Below, piece by piece: positions 1 to 9,026 of a stretch of DNA of 13,147 nucleotides. The position numbers and the translations under genes were made by a program. The stretch lies in assembly GCF_000611645.1 (NCBI RefSeq), contig NW_014012848.1, positions 1 through 13,147 on the forward strand. Reading direction: 5' to 3'. The stretch comes from Monoraphidium neglectum (lineage: Eukaryota; Chlorophyta; Chlorophyceae; Sphaeropleales; Selenastraceae). Within the stretch, counting starts at the first letter, position 1; every line of letters starts with the position of its first letter. Under the pieces are notes generated by a model, which was given only the letters and a program-made list of their open reading frames with translations, was not told the DNA's origin and made no database searches.

Positions 1-40
1 GGGGGCGCGTAAGCTGTCGGGGGGAAGGGGGCGCGCGCAC

Positions 41-673
41 CTTTTGGCGCGCGCCAGAGTACTCCTTGACCACGTAGCCGCCCAGCGAGTACATGCGGCA
101 CTTGCAGGGCGTGCGGCGGATGTGGAACGGCTTGACAAAGCCCGCCTTACGGTACGCGGTGTACTTGTCCCTGCGGCGCGGCCGGCGGGAAAGGAGTTGA
201 GGGCGCGCTGCACAGGGGGACGTGCGCGCCTGGCCGAGGGTCGATCAGCGCACGGCACCATTGGTCTGACTGCGCGACCGGCGCGCACAGCTGCCAGACG
301 GCTGCGAGAAGCAGCTGCAATGCGCCCTGAAAAATTGACCAGCGTCTGAACCTCGCAGATGCACGCATGCGTGCTTGGGCCTGCCGGATTCGTCCTGGAC
401 AGGCCAAGCTGGCCGTGTGGCCCCACAGGACAGAAGGGCATTGCTGCCCCGTTCGCACCATACAAAATCCGTGCTGCGCAATAGTACACGCTTTCCCTGG
501 TTCGACCGGGTTCGAGCGGCTTCTGCGCGGCCACATCAGCGGGACCCTCACCAGATTGCTCGGGCTGCAGCTTCACTCGTGCTGCCCCCATGGACTAACA
601 AATTTGCCTCATGATGATGCAGCTGTGGGGCCAGCGCCTCGATGGCGTTGAACAGCCCCTGACCCCAACCCAT
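41..673 (-). CDS. Unrecognised protein, first two exons (3' end beyond left edge)
   Basis: Two exons are visible. Exon 1 (673-552) starts at an ATG in a strong context (gcggccATGG), reads MGWGQGLFNAIEALAPQ and on to EAAARAI, and ends in phase 2 at donor TG|GTGAGGGT. Exon 2 (170-41) follows an acceptor with a branch-like ctcaac and a pyrimidine tract ending in cgccgcag, and begins in phase 2. It reads DKYTAYRKAGFVKPF, then RRTPCKCRMYSLGGYVVKEY, and ends phase 0 at AAG|GTGCGCGC. The two join in frame as ...ARAI-W-DKYTAYRK. The intron is 381 bp unless a small exon is hidden in it. Exon 2 is basic and aromatic-rich with a CKC pair. I do not recognise the family and no membrane segment is visible. 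The gene lies downstream of the FkbM-like gene on the same strand, with its own TATA-like element at 741-747. Confidence 0.55.
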
Positions 674-740
674 GGCCGCGCCTCCTGGCCGTGCCAAGCA
701 CTGGGCGTGCTGAAGTTTTCTAGAAACAGCAGGTATACCA

Positions 741-747
741 CTTTATA
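741..747 (-). promoter_or_regulatory. TATA-like box upstream of the left-edge gene
   Basis: The minus strand reads TATAAAG here, about 70 bp upstream of the ATG at 673, a normal core-promoter distance once a short 5' UTR is allowed for. The surrounding 712-760 is locally AT-rich inside GC-rich DNA. A partial heat-shock-element-like run (GAAgttTTCtaGAA on the plus strand, about 713-726) lies between TATA and ATG, but a position downstream of TATA argues against function. Confidence 0.35.
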
Positions 748-1885
748 ATTGTTAGCCGCAGCCCCTTCCGTTGTAACGCTGGCTCTGGTGCGGGGCACAA
801 CCGAGATTTCCAGTGGGAGTGTCTCGTGGTACTCGTATGTGGTTGATTGTAAAGAACGAATTGGGCTTGTTCAATTGAAGGGGACAAAGTTGTTTAGGGT
901 GCTTCCTTGGGGCCTCACCCTGCTATAGGAAGAGTGGGATGCAGGGAAGAAGCTGGGGCCGAGGTGGGCGGCGGTGCCGCACAAGTGTCTATGTCTGCGT
1001 CTGAACGCCTGAGGAGTTGGCAATTAGTCTCATTATTCACAATCTGGTGTGGTCCCTGGCCTGCGCCAGCGCTCATGTCGCCGGCGCCCTGCACCAGTTG
1101 ACCAGCCGGCGCCAGCTTCAAGGTGTTGTTGGCGCTTCAGGGCCGAGCGCGCACTCGGCAGCGACAGCCCAGCTTGCAGCGTCGTTCGTGCAACTGCGGT
1201 CGCCGCCCCTCACACAGGCGGGTAGTGTAAGCTTGGGGCTCGCAAGTGACTTGACGGCGCGGCAAAGAAGGATCTGGCGCTGCCGCGGGCTGGGGGTCAG
1301 AGGGTGCTGGAAGCCACCGGGCGGCCGGTCAGCGCCGGCTGTCAACCGACGAGCGCCGAGGTCCGGCGTTTGGGCGCGCCCCGTGCCTGCCCGACACCAA
1401 ACAAAGCATGACCGCAGCAAAGGGCGGCCGTGCGGGCCTCGTCTGGAAAAAGGCTGGCGAGAGGGAGCCACCACTTGCGCTCATTGAGGCTCCTTGACAT
1501 GCAGGCACCTCGCCAATTGCTGCCACACCAACCGCCAGCACCCCCCCCCCTCTCGCGAACCGCTCCTTTCTGGATGCAAGCAGCCTCAGCACCAGTGTGC
1601 CGCAGTCTTTTGCACTGGTTGAGCAGCGCGCCGGCACAATCAGCGCAACAGGGTGCGGAAACCACTGCAACTGCCCCTCCCCCATTTTCAGCCGCCGCTG
1701 CCCCGTGCTGCGCCAGAGCTTGACCGAAGGTACGGCGTGCCCACGGCCGTTTGAAACTGCGAGCGGGCCGCGCGCAATGTGCTCAAGCGCCCGACTTAAC
1801 ACATGTGATTTATTACTCAAACGTTCTTGCGACGGCGCCCTGCTTATTCGTTTCGGGGCCTCGGGGCTAGTGCCTCGACAGCCCC
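748..1885. other. Intergenic stretch between two tandem minus-strand genes
   Basis: No convincing exon was found on either strand. This interval should hold the 3' UTR of the FkbM-like gene and the upstream region of the left-edge gene. Open frames on both strands have low-complexity translations and no consistent donor/acceptor pairs. A short C-run sits near 1541-1552. The minus-strand poly(A) word TGTAA is not present after the stop at 1886, so the 3' end of the FkbM-like transcript cannot be placed. Confidence 0.4.
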
Positions 1886-4800
1886 TTACCGAACCTCTGC
1901 TGTTGCGCCCCGCCCTCTCACAGCCGCCTCCCCCTGGGTGCCCCCGCCCTCGCCGCCCGACCCCTCCCGCTCGGCCCCGTTGGCCGCACCCGCCCGTGCC
2001 GCAGCCGCGGCGCTGCTGGGCGCGTGGCCCCGGGGGGCCTCATGTGCCCCCTGCGCCGGCGGCTCCTGGGTCACGCGGCCCCCCTCCCTGTGCGCGGTGT
2101 ACCTGCCAGAGGGGCCAGGAGGGTGGTTGGGTGCGGCGCCCCAGGAGTGCACCGAGGGGAGCGCGCGGCAGGAAGAGCGCCCGTGCAGGCGGAGGGCGCC
2201 GCGCGGGTTGCGTTTCGGCACAGTATTCATTTGGTTGCGAGTTGCGTCTAGATGCCCAAGTCGCAGCCCCAAACCCTCGGCAGCCCCGCGAGCCACGCAC
2301 CCGTGGGCCCCAAAGAAGCCGGCCATCGACCACTCCAGCACCTGGCAGCAGGAACAAGGGAGGGCCGCGGGCGGCCGCGCGCGCGGGCTGACGGCCGTGA
2401 AGGACGCGAGGAGGGGAGAGAGGGGGGCGCGAGCAGGGCGGCGCGTGCGCCGCCGGCCGGCCACAGACTAGCGCTGGGGAGGGAGTGCCCCCGCCGTGCC
2501 AGGGCGCGCGCACCTCATCCGGCGCCTCGAGGGCGGCCGCCGCCAGGGGACCGTCTGCGGTCGGCGGCGCTTCGCTGTAGACCACCCACGGCTTGCTGCC
2601 GGAGATGGTCTCCTGGGGGGAGCGAAGGGCGGGTGGGAGGTTGCGGGTGGCCAGTCTGGGGAGGTGCAGGAAGGAGGGGAAGAGGAATGGCGGGGGTGGC
2701 AAGAGAGCGGCGCGACGGCGGACAGGCCCATTGGTTGCAATTCGATGAGCCCGCCATCCTCCTTGACACAAGCCCGCAAGCCCCGCCCACAGAAGGTCGC
2801 CGCGCCGCGCAACACACGGCGCCCCCGCACCCGCGCGCCATAGAGCACGGCGCGCGCCGCGCCGGGCGCGTCGACCTGCAGAGCGGTGGGGCGGAAAGAA
2901 AGTACGAAAGCGCGAACACTGAAGGTCCCTGGCAGCAGCCCATGAAGGCGCCGGACCGGCGGACTCAGACCGTCAGCATCGCGCGCGCAACGCTTGCTGC
3001 GGCGCGCGCTGAGCGTCCACCCCTGCTCATTCAGGGCCCCGGAGCCCGGGCCCTCGATGCTGCGTGGGCGCAGGCGGGGCCGGGGCGGCCAAATCGACAA
3101 GGCACCTTTATGAATGAGACGTCCCGCAGCTCCAATGAGTCAAGAGTGACTACCCGGGCCGGCCCCTCAGCCCCCTCCCCTCGCGCCCCGCCGCCTGCGG
3201 CGGCGGCGAAGCAGGAAAGGGAGGAGCGGGGCGTCGGCCCTGGCTGCGGGCTGGGCCGGGGCTGCATGCGCAATCAGGGGACTCACTGCAGCCAGCGCCG
3301 GGCCGGGGGCGCGGAAGTCCCGGGTCACCCAGGAACCCCGCCTGACCCGGGGCAGCGATGCTGCGCCCTCGGTGCGTTGCAACCAGAGATCGGGCGGGGC
3401 ATGGACGGCGGCGCAGCGGCGCCGGGGGCGGGTGGGGACCTGGTCGCCAGCATGCGCGGTCGGCACAACGCGCGGGCGTTCACAGGTGTGGCGATCCATC
3501 GCGCATGGCGCACCTGTATGTGGCGCCTCGTGCGCCGCGCCATCTTCAGAGCTGCGGTGCAAGCGTGCGTGCAGCGCGACATGCGGCTTTGCCCGGCCCA
3601 TGCGCGCACCAACGCGTTGAGGCTGCAGGGGCAAGCGCGCCGCACAAGGGCAGCGCGGCACCCTAGCAGGCAACCGTGCTGCGGTCCGCGAGCGCAGGGG
3701 CCGCTCACGTGGAGGGGGCGCGCCCTTTGCCAGCCGCAGAGGAGAGGGCCAGGGTGTGCACCTCGACCACCCCAGCTGCACCGCCAGCCGCAGCGCTGGC
3801 GGCGGCGAGCTGCGGGGCGCGCCGGGTGAGCCGGCGGCGGGGTTTAGCGGGCGGCGCGCAGTCGACGGAGGGCTGGGGGGAAGCGGGGACGGCTTGGACA
3901 GCACACGAGGCAAACGGCAGCTTCAGGGCGCAGCCAAAAGAGCAGCGCCGGGACTGCCCCGCCGCCACACCCTGAGGCGCGCAGCAGCCCGCCGAAGCGC
4001 TATGGCTGGGGCAAGTCCAGCAACAACGGCGAGGTTTTACGGCTCAGATTCGAGTGGCCGGGGCTCGCACGGCAGGCAGCATTTGATGCTGGTGGGTGGT
4101 GATGCACACGGGCACGAGGGCAGGCATGCGGGGGTCACCTGCGCAAGCTCAGCGTCTGGCTGGAAGCAGTGGACAGCGCCGTTCGGCCCGACCTTGCCAG
4201 CGAGGTAGACCGCAGAAGACGCGTCGCTGCTGCTGCGAGGAGGGGCACAATTCAGTCTTGTGGGCTTACGTTTGTGTATGATTGTGTGCGTGTGTGTGTT
4301 TTGGGGGGGAGTGTCTGGACATTGTGAAGTGTGAAGTGTGAAGTGTGTGTGTGTGTGGGGGGGGGGGGTGTGACCTCCCGCAACTCCCGGGGGCAGCCCG
4401 GCACATGTTTGAATGCACACACACACACACACACACACACGCACGCACGCGCGTGCGTGCAAGCGCGCGACCCACCAATCGGCGTCGACTGCGACGCTGC
4501 CAGGCCGGATGTGGGGCGCCACGCGTTCCAGGTGGCCGCGGTCCCAGAGCCCCCCGGCTTGGAGGGCGGGGGCCGGGACCGCCCGCCGCTCCCCCAGCCC
4601 CTGCCGCGCAGCGCCGCCGCCGCCAACCGACGCATCCTCCGCACCCACTGGGGTTGGCGAGCGGGCGCCGGAGGCTCAGGCAACTGCACCAAAGCGGATC
4701 CAAGGGAGGCCACATCGTGCAGCGCGGCGTGCCTCGCACCCTCGCCGCGTCCGTCAGGCCGGCCGCGCCCCCGCCCCCTTGCGCACCCCTATGTCTGACA

Positions 4801-5342
4801 TGGAGGACCCGCCGGCGGCGCTCGCCGCCCGCGTCTGCCTGGTCGCCCTCCTCGCCCTCCTCAGTATCCTCGCCCTCGGCGACTGGCTCCGGCTTTGGCT
4901 TCTTCTTGACCGCCGCCGGCTTCTCTGCGCCGACGGAGCACTTTGCCCGCCTGCGCAGGAGGCGGCGGCGCAGGAGGGCGGGGCGGGGAAGGGCGGCGGC
5001 GGGGGCAGATTCAGGGGTGCGAAGGCAGCGAGCGGCCGAGCTGCGCATTGCAAGGCACGAGCGGCTGAGGTGAGCGAGGCGCTCCCGGAAGCCGCCGCGC
5101 GCCCGCCGCGTGCGCGCCCCGCCACTGACCGCTTGACGGCCTGCAGCTGCTTCTTGATGCCGGCCAGGCTGGACACGACGCGAGCGGACGCCTCGCGCTG
5201 CGCCGCGCTCCGCTTCTGCAGCTCCTGCACGCCGGCCACCAGGCTGTCCAGTTTGTCCTTGTGGGGCTGCAGGTCCTGCTCCACCCGCTGCAGCGCCTCG
5301 TCGTGGGATGCTAGCTGCGCCATCATGCGCGCACGCGCGCGC

Positions 5343-5390
<48 letters not shown>

Positions 5391-5915
5391 ACGCGCGCGG
5401 CAGATGCAGTTGCAGGCACAGGCGGGATGCCCCAGCGGCACGGCACGCCCCGCGGCCCCGTCGGGGAGAGAGGCTGAGCGGGACCCGCGCCCAACGGTGC
5501 TGCCGGCGGCCGCAAAGGCCGTCGAGGCTGCATTGGGGCGCCGCGCAGCGGCTGCCGCCTGGCGCCGCACACAGCAGATGCCCTTTCCTTGGAGAGCATG
5601 CATTGCGCTTTTGCCATCGTCGGGCATGCGGCACCCCCTCACAAGGAACGTATGATGCGCGTGCCCCACCTTGGAAAGGACGTCGGTGCACTGCTGCGCC
5701 ACCGCCTCTCGCGCGACGCGCCTCTGGCGCGTCATTACGCACAGCGTTGCGGTGCAGCCCAACGCCGCGCTTACAAGCGCGAGGGTCAGCATCAGTACGA
5801 CTGGCGGCACGTTGCACGCGCGCGGCCGCGCGTGCGGCGATTCCGGCATGCCTGCCGGTCTGCTGTTTGGGGACGGTTGCGCGCTCCCCTGCTCCGACCA
5901 CGCCGGCCGCTGCAT
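1886..5915 (-). CDS. Membrane-anchored coiled-coil protein with FkbM-type methyltransferase domain, about 12 exons
   Basis: Phase-consistent exons: 5915-5670, 5314-5130, 4950-4787, 4557-4476, 4229-4139, 3809-3709, 3360-3287, 3194-3106, 2875-2831, 2612-2514, 2341-2301, 2102-1886. They total 1434 nt, giving 477 aa. The ATG at 5915 is the first after an in-frame TAG near 5957. Residues 39-60 form a membrane anchor (VVLMLTLALVSAALG). Residues 62-144 form a heptad coiled coil (LASHDEALQRVEQDLQ), then an acidic/lysine linker (KKKPKPEPVAEGEDTEEGEE). About 200-410 follows FkbM (PF05050) order: HLERVAPHIRPGSVAVDAD, AVYLAGKVGPNGAVHCFQPD, VVEVHTLALSSAAGKG, VVTLDSLELRDVSFIK, VDAPGAARAVLYGAR, ETISGSKPWVVYSEAPP, then HGYTAHREGGRV. 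The family transfers methyl from SAM to sugar or other O-positions. Alternatives: exons 3/4 as 4950-4740 plus 4600-4476 (507 aa), exon 5 starting at 4232 or 4226, exon 7 starting at 3341. The alanine/glycine-rich C-tail is the least certain part. Key catalytic-site residues look replaced (see findings). Confidence 0.7.
4326..4368. repeat. GTGAA tandem, (GT)n and G12 tract inside intron 4
   Basis: Three GTGAAGT-type units run into a (GT)n stretch and then twelve G residues (4357-4368). It lies in the intron between exons 4476 and 4229 of the FkbM-like gene. On the transcribed strand it is CA-rich followed by CACTTCA units. Confidence 0.85.
4416..4460. repeat. (CA)n microsatellite with GCAC/GCGTGC flank
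   Basis: About 12 CA units (4416-4440) pass into alternating gcacgcacgcgcgtgcgtgc. It begins only about 15 bp inside the donor of intron 4 of the FkbM-like gene. In the pre-mRNA it reads (UG)n and is complementary to the CA-rich tract about 50-60 nt downstream in the same intron. Confidence 0.9.
5327..5399. repeat. (GT)22 microsatellite flanked by (GC)n
   Basis: About 22 GT units (5345-5389) are bordered on both sides by alternating GC/CG. The element is a 70-bp uninterrupted alternating purine-pyrimidine block. It lies in intron 1 of the FkbM-like gene and ends about 12 bp before the proposed acceptor of exon 2. Length polymorphism here could influence splicing. Confidence 0.95.
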
Positions 5916-6108
5916 GCGACGCTCAGCGCCACTGTACGGCAACAGGAGCAGCTATCGGAGAGGTTTCTATAGGGCACGCTCTGTATATCGACGCCCCTGG
6001 AGGTTGCAAGTTGAAACACCAGCGAGCTCAGGTGCGCGCCCTCAGCAGCAGCTGCAGCACACGACGACGCCCAGCAGCATGCTGCGCACCCAGCCTGTAA
6101 TCGAGCGC

Positions 6109-6116
6109 ATAAATAG
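6109..6116 (+). promoter_or_regulatory. TATA-like box for possible plus-strand gene
   Basis: ATAAATAG lies 55-62 bp upstream of the ATG at 6171 and at the edge of the shift from GC-rich to AT-richer DNA. Transcription from here would run opposite to the FkbM-like gene (start 5915), making 5916-6170 a divergent promoter region. This is motif evidence only. Confidence 0.25.
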
Positions 6117-6170
6117 AAATTTGAACCTGTATTCACGGATCAACCTGAACTCCCAGAGAGCCCAAGGCAC

Positions 6171-6755
6171 ATGCTTGCCAGATCACAATTTGGTACAGTA
6201 CGATCAAGCTATCACAATGTAAGTTCAGTGAGCTGATCGGTGAAATCAAGACTGCACGAAGGACTGATGGACTGCATATAATGCAAAATGACAAATGCTG
6301 CCCGTTGGGCTTTCACACGCATGTACATGATGAGCTTTCATCCTTTGAACCTGCGGATCGGTTCAAGGACGCCATTACATTGACTCCGGACTCGAGCCAA
6401 TCGCTCATGTAGCAAGTGCTGCACTGTCTCCGAGGTGGCCTACTGTACACGGCGACCATCAGGGTGCCCTTGCAAGTGATCCATGTAAGTGACGCAAAGT
6501 TCGTTTGCCCTTGCAAATGATACAAACAAGTGATACAAATTTTGTCATCAATTTGCCTGCGTCCTGTCAGGTACGCCCGCTTTCAGAAAGACCAGAATCC
6601 ACCCATGTCTCACAGCCCGCCCCCCCCCCCACCTGTCCTCCCACTCTACACAGGTATACACACGAACCACAGGGACACAACACAACACACACACACGCGT
6701 GTGCACGCACGCGTGCAGGTATGCACGCACACACACACACTCACACACACGCGCA

Positions 6756-6807
<52 letters not shown>

Positions 6808-7153
6808 AAATGTCCAAGCAGAGTGTTTTTTTATGCACGTAATGTGTTGGCAGCAGGCAGGCCTGTGCGTTTGCAGTGTGACTTTGACACTGTCCCTGCA
6901 GCTGGCCGACTTGTTGCAGCACTGCGGCAGCGGGTATGTCCATGCTCAAGACATGCACACGGATGCTTCCCATGTGCATGTGCGCGTCGCCTGCATGCTC
7001 CAGTGTCACCACGTTGCGGCAGGGCAACTGCTATGCGACCCTTGTGCCGCTGAATTTGGTGCTTCAGACACACCTGCTGCAGACATCCCCACAACTGCAA
7101 ACCTGTCCTGGCATGCGGCCGAACGCGACAGGTACGACTCAACAGCCAGCTGA
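6171..7153 (+). CDS. Possible small His/Cys-rich protein, three exons
   Basis: A phase-0 model with good donors is exon 6171-6218 ([16 protein letters not shown], donor AAT|GTAAGT), 6413-6484 ([20 protein letters not shown], donor CAT|GTAAGT) and 6902-7153. The last follows the strong acceptor ttgacactgtccctgcag and reads [16 protein letters not shown], with several His and Cys in [19 protein letters not shown], ending with TGA at 7151. The product would be 123 aa with no recognised family. The second intron carries the large (CA)n block. The acceptor of exon 2 (gctcatgtag) is poor and no TGTAA signal follows, so the model may be wrong. Its stop codon directly abuts the stop of the convergent GT2 gene, which is unusual. 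An overlapping frame (6149-6409) also looks protein-like but has no early ATG. Confidence 0.3.
6466..6540 (+). repeat. Degenerate direct duplication, period about 41 bp
   Basis: gcccttgcaagtgat at 6466 recurs as gcccttgcaaatgat at 6507, and both copies continue with a similar aagtga and caaa pattern. The two diverged units lie at the second donor of the possible plus-strand gene. They may simply be an old local duplication. Confidence 0.5.
6676..6806. repeat. Long (CA)n-rich compound microsatellite
   Basis: A compound run of CA repeats is interrupted by cgcgtgtgcacgcacgcgtgc and by gcgcacgcgc. It ends in an uninterrupted run of about 23 CA/AC units (about 6760-6806). Peptides such as THTHTHTHT that translate from it are artefacts of the repeat. 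Confidence 0.95.
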
Positions 7154-7915
7154 CTAGTTTATTACAGCCCGCGTGAAATTTCCGTGGTCTGGCAAATGCG
7201 GTGGTGCACGTACGAAGTATGTCATGTATTCTGAAAGCACCATTTTCTTGCCAGCTCCTCGAATTCGGTCTAGCAAAACAAAATCCTCTGCTCCTCCTGG
7301 AATGAAGAAAAATCCAGCGTCATACAGCCGTTTGCGGACCGCAAAGCTAATCCCCACTTGATTGATCACGAAGTTTGTGGATTGGGGGTGTGGCAGGACA
7401 TGCGGCGGGATGCCGCTGTGGTACATGCGAAAAATAACACATTCCACAGAAGGCTCCCGCTGCGCCTCCTCCAGTAGCCGGTCAACGTAAGTGTTTGTGA
7501 TGAAGTCATCGTCATCCAAAAACGCCACCCATTCGGTGTTTGTCAATCCCATTCCAAAGTTGCGGACCTGTCCGGCGTGGTTGGCCGTTGCGCTCTTCGG
7601 CAGCGACATGTAGCGTACACGCGGATCGCGGCTGGGCGGCGACGACGCATTGAATGGCACTCCGTCGTACAGCACGATAGCCCGCCATGCTGGATTTCTT
7701 TGGTTGAGCATCGAGGCCAGCGCTTGATCCAGCGTCGGGCGGCCTTTGGAGGGCGTAATAAAGGTCACAACCGGGCCTGACGGCATCCTGACGCGCTGCG
7801 GCGCGTTGTGCGCCTTGTGCCACGACGCCAACGTGAACGCCACCAGCAGGACTGACAGCACCACTGCATGCAGTCCCTGATTAGCAAAAGGTCCTTTGCT
7901 TACAGCAGCTGACAT
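7154..7915 (-). CDS. GT2-family (GT-A fold) glycosyltransferase, type II membrane protein, single exon
   Basis: The 253-aa protein starts at ATG 7915. The frame stays open upstream to 8044 but with no ATG, so 7915 is the first usable start. It gives a short cytosolic tail, an anchor at residues 15-32 (LHAVVLSVLLVAFTLASW) and a lumenal catalytic domain. GT2 landmarks are VVTFITPSKGRPTLDQAL (49-66) at the nucleotide-binding strand, VLYDG (81-85), and WVAFLDDDDF (129-138), whose DDDD (134-137) is the metal-binding DxD. AEDF (209-212) sits at the usual catalytic-base ED. One N-glycosylation sequon (NFT) is at 246. The family transfers a sugar from a nucleotide sugar; donor and acceptor cannot be read from sequence. 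It is compact, with little beyond the core fold. No intron was found. TGTAA occurs only 6-12 nt before the TAG stop, so the 3' end is unclear. Confidence 0.85.
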   Translation of the reverse strand: MSAAVSKGPFANQGLHAVVLSVLLVAFTLASWHKAHNAPQRVRMPSGPVVTFITPSKGRPTLDQALASMLNQRNPAWRAIVLYDGVPFNASSPPSRDPRVRYMSLPKSATANHAGQVRNFGMGLTNTEWVAFLDDDDFITNTYVDRLLEEAQREPSVECVIFRMYHSGIPPHVLPHPQSTNFVINQVGISFAVRKRLYDAGFFFIPGGAEDFVLLDRIRGAGKKMVLSEYMTYFVRAPPHLPDHGNFTRAVIN

Positions 7916-8033
7916 GATGTTGCCTGACCACGCTGCTGAATTGAGATGCCGGCTTGCGAGGGTCAGGGAAACAACGCCGATCACGCGAGAAGCGGCTGGC
8001 GATTCGGCACTATGTCTCTTGAGTAATAAAAGC

Positions 8034-8041
8034 ACACGTGT
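8034..8041. promoter_or_regulatory. Extended G-box palindrome (ACACGTGT) upstream of GT2
   Basis: The perfect palindrome lies about 120 bp upstream of the GT2 ATG. CACGTG cores bind bHLH and bZIP factors in plants and algae. A single 8-mer palindrome can occur by chance, so this is suggestive only. Confidence 0.25.
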
Positions 8042-8044
8042 CAC

Positions 8045-8975
8045 ACACGGAGACGAGAGACGACACTATGATAGCACCTCGTGTACCTAATCAACCTCAT
8101 GTAGAACCTCATGCCAGGTTGGAATTCAATCGTTGCACTGATGTGCAGATTAGGATCACCGTATTGCATAGCATGATTGCAGCTTGGACAGCGATGGTTG
8201 CTGAGATCATGCGCATGTGCAGCGGGGTGGAAGTGAGACCAAACTGAGCTCCTGATTTTCAAACCGGAGCACGCACCGCGCATGTCATGATCCGCTGGTG
8301 TGCGGAAAGGTGCATAGCATTAGTTTCACCAAGGTACTCACGATGAACCCTTGTATTGTGAGGTGCTGCTAGTGCTGGCCAGGCACATGACCACTTGCCT
8401 GCAGCGGGACTGGCACTGACCCCACAACGCGTTCTTCGCCCTGACCTGGACAAAAGTGTGTGCCACAGACCTGGCACGCGTGTTTGCAAACCAATTTCCA
8501 TAGTGCACAAGTCCTTATTGTCAGCGTCGTGATGCAGCATTGGCAGCGATCTGATTGTGTACGTACGTGAGCCCTGATATGGCTGTGGTGAGTGATTTGG
8601 ACCGGAAAACTCGTCAGCTCGTGCAAGGCGCGCTGACATATCGAGATTTACTTTTAGCAATGACCGCCTCATGAGCAGCATGTGTAGACTGCCAGCCCGA
8701 CTGGGGGCTTGACATGCAGGTGTACATGATTCCCGGCCATAAAGTTCTGCCAACAAACGAACATATTGTGCCTTTCACAGCTCAAATGTGCCTTTCACTA
8801 GGAGCATGACGCCGTGATGGCGTGATCCAGGTCATATCTGCTCAGATCCAATCAACAGGGGCAACACAAGGCGCATCCGAGACAATGGTGGTGCAGCAAA
8901 GTCAGCTGGTCTTTCTCTCTCTATGTGTGTGTGGGGTGTGTGCGTGCGTGCATGTGCAACCCAGGAAGCAAGCGG

Positions 8976-9026
<51 letters not shown>

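Noticed and set aside
1597..2471. Two overlapping plus-strand open frames of over 200 codons
   Set aside because: They are Pro/Arg-rich translations of GC-rich DNA antisense to exons 11 and 12 of the FkbM-like gene, with no motifs or splice context.
2252..3829. 525-codon plus-strand open frame
   Set aside because: It is antisense to four or more phase-matched FkbM-like exons, is very GC-rich with Ala/Arg/Gly/Pro-dominated low-complexity translation, and shows no domain. Stop codons are rare in such DNA by composition alone.
4345..5477. Plus-strand open frames across the CA/GT repeats
   Set aside because: These are repeat-encoded peptides antisense to the coiled-coil and linker exons, with no family resemblance.
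4266..5942. 558-codon minus-strand open frame read as one protein
   Set aside because: It runs through microsatellites (THTHTHTH) and intron sequence. Only its first part (exon 1) and the segment near 4800-4950 (exon 3) are used in the spliced model. Its nominal start is TTG, not ATG.
6676..6806. Regular repeats considered as a CRISPR array or telomeric tract
   Set aside because: They are dinucleotide microsatellites with no unique spacers and no telomere-type unit.
8259..8756. 165-codon minus-strand open frame
   Set aside because: Its nominal start is TTG; the first ATG (8681) leaves 140 codons without recognisable motifs. That length is near chance expectation for this composition.
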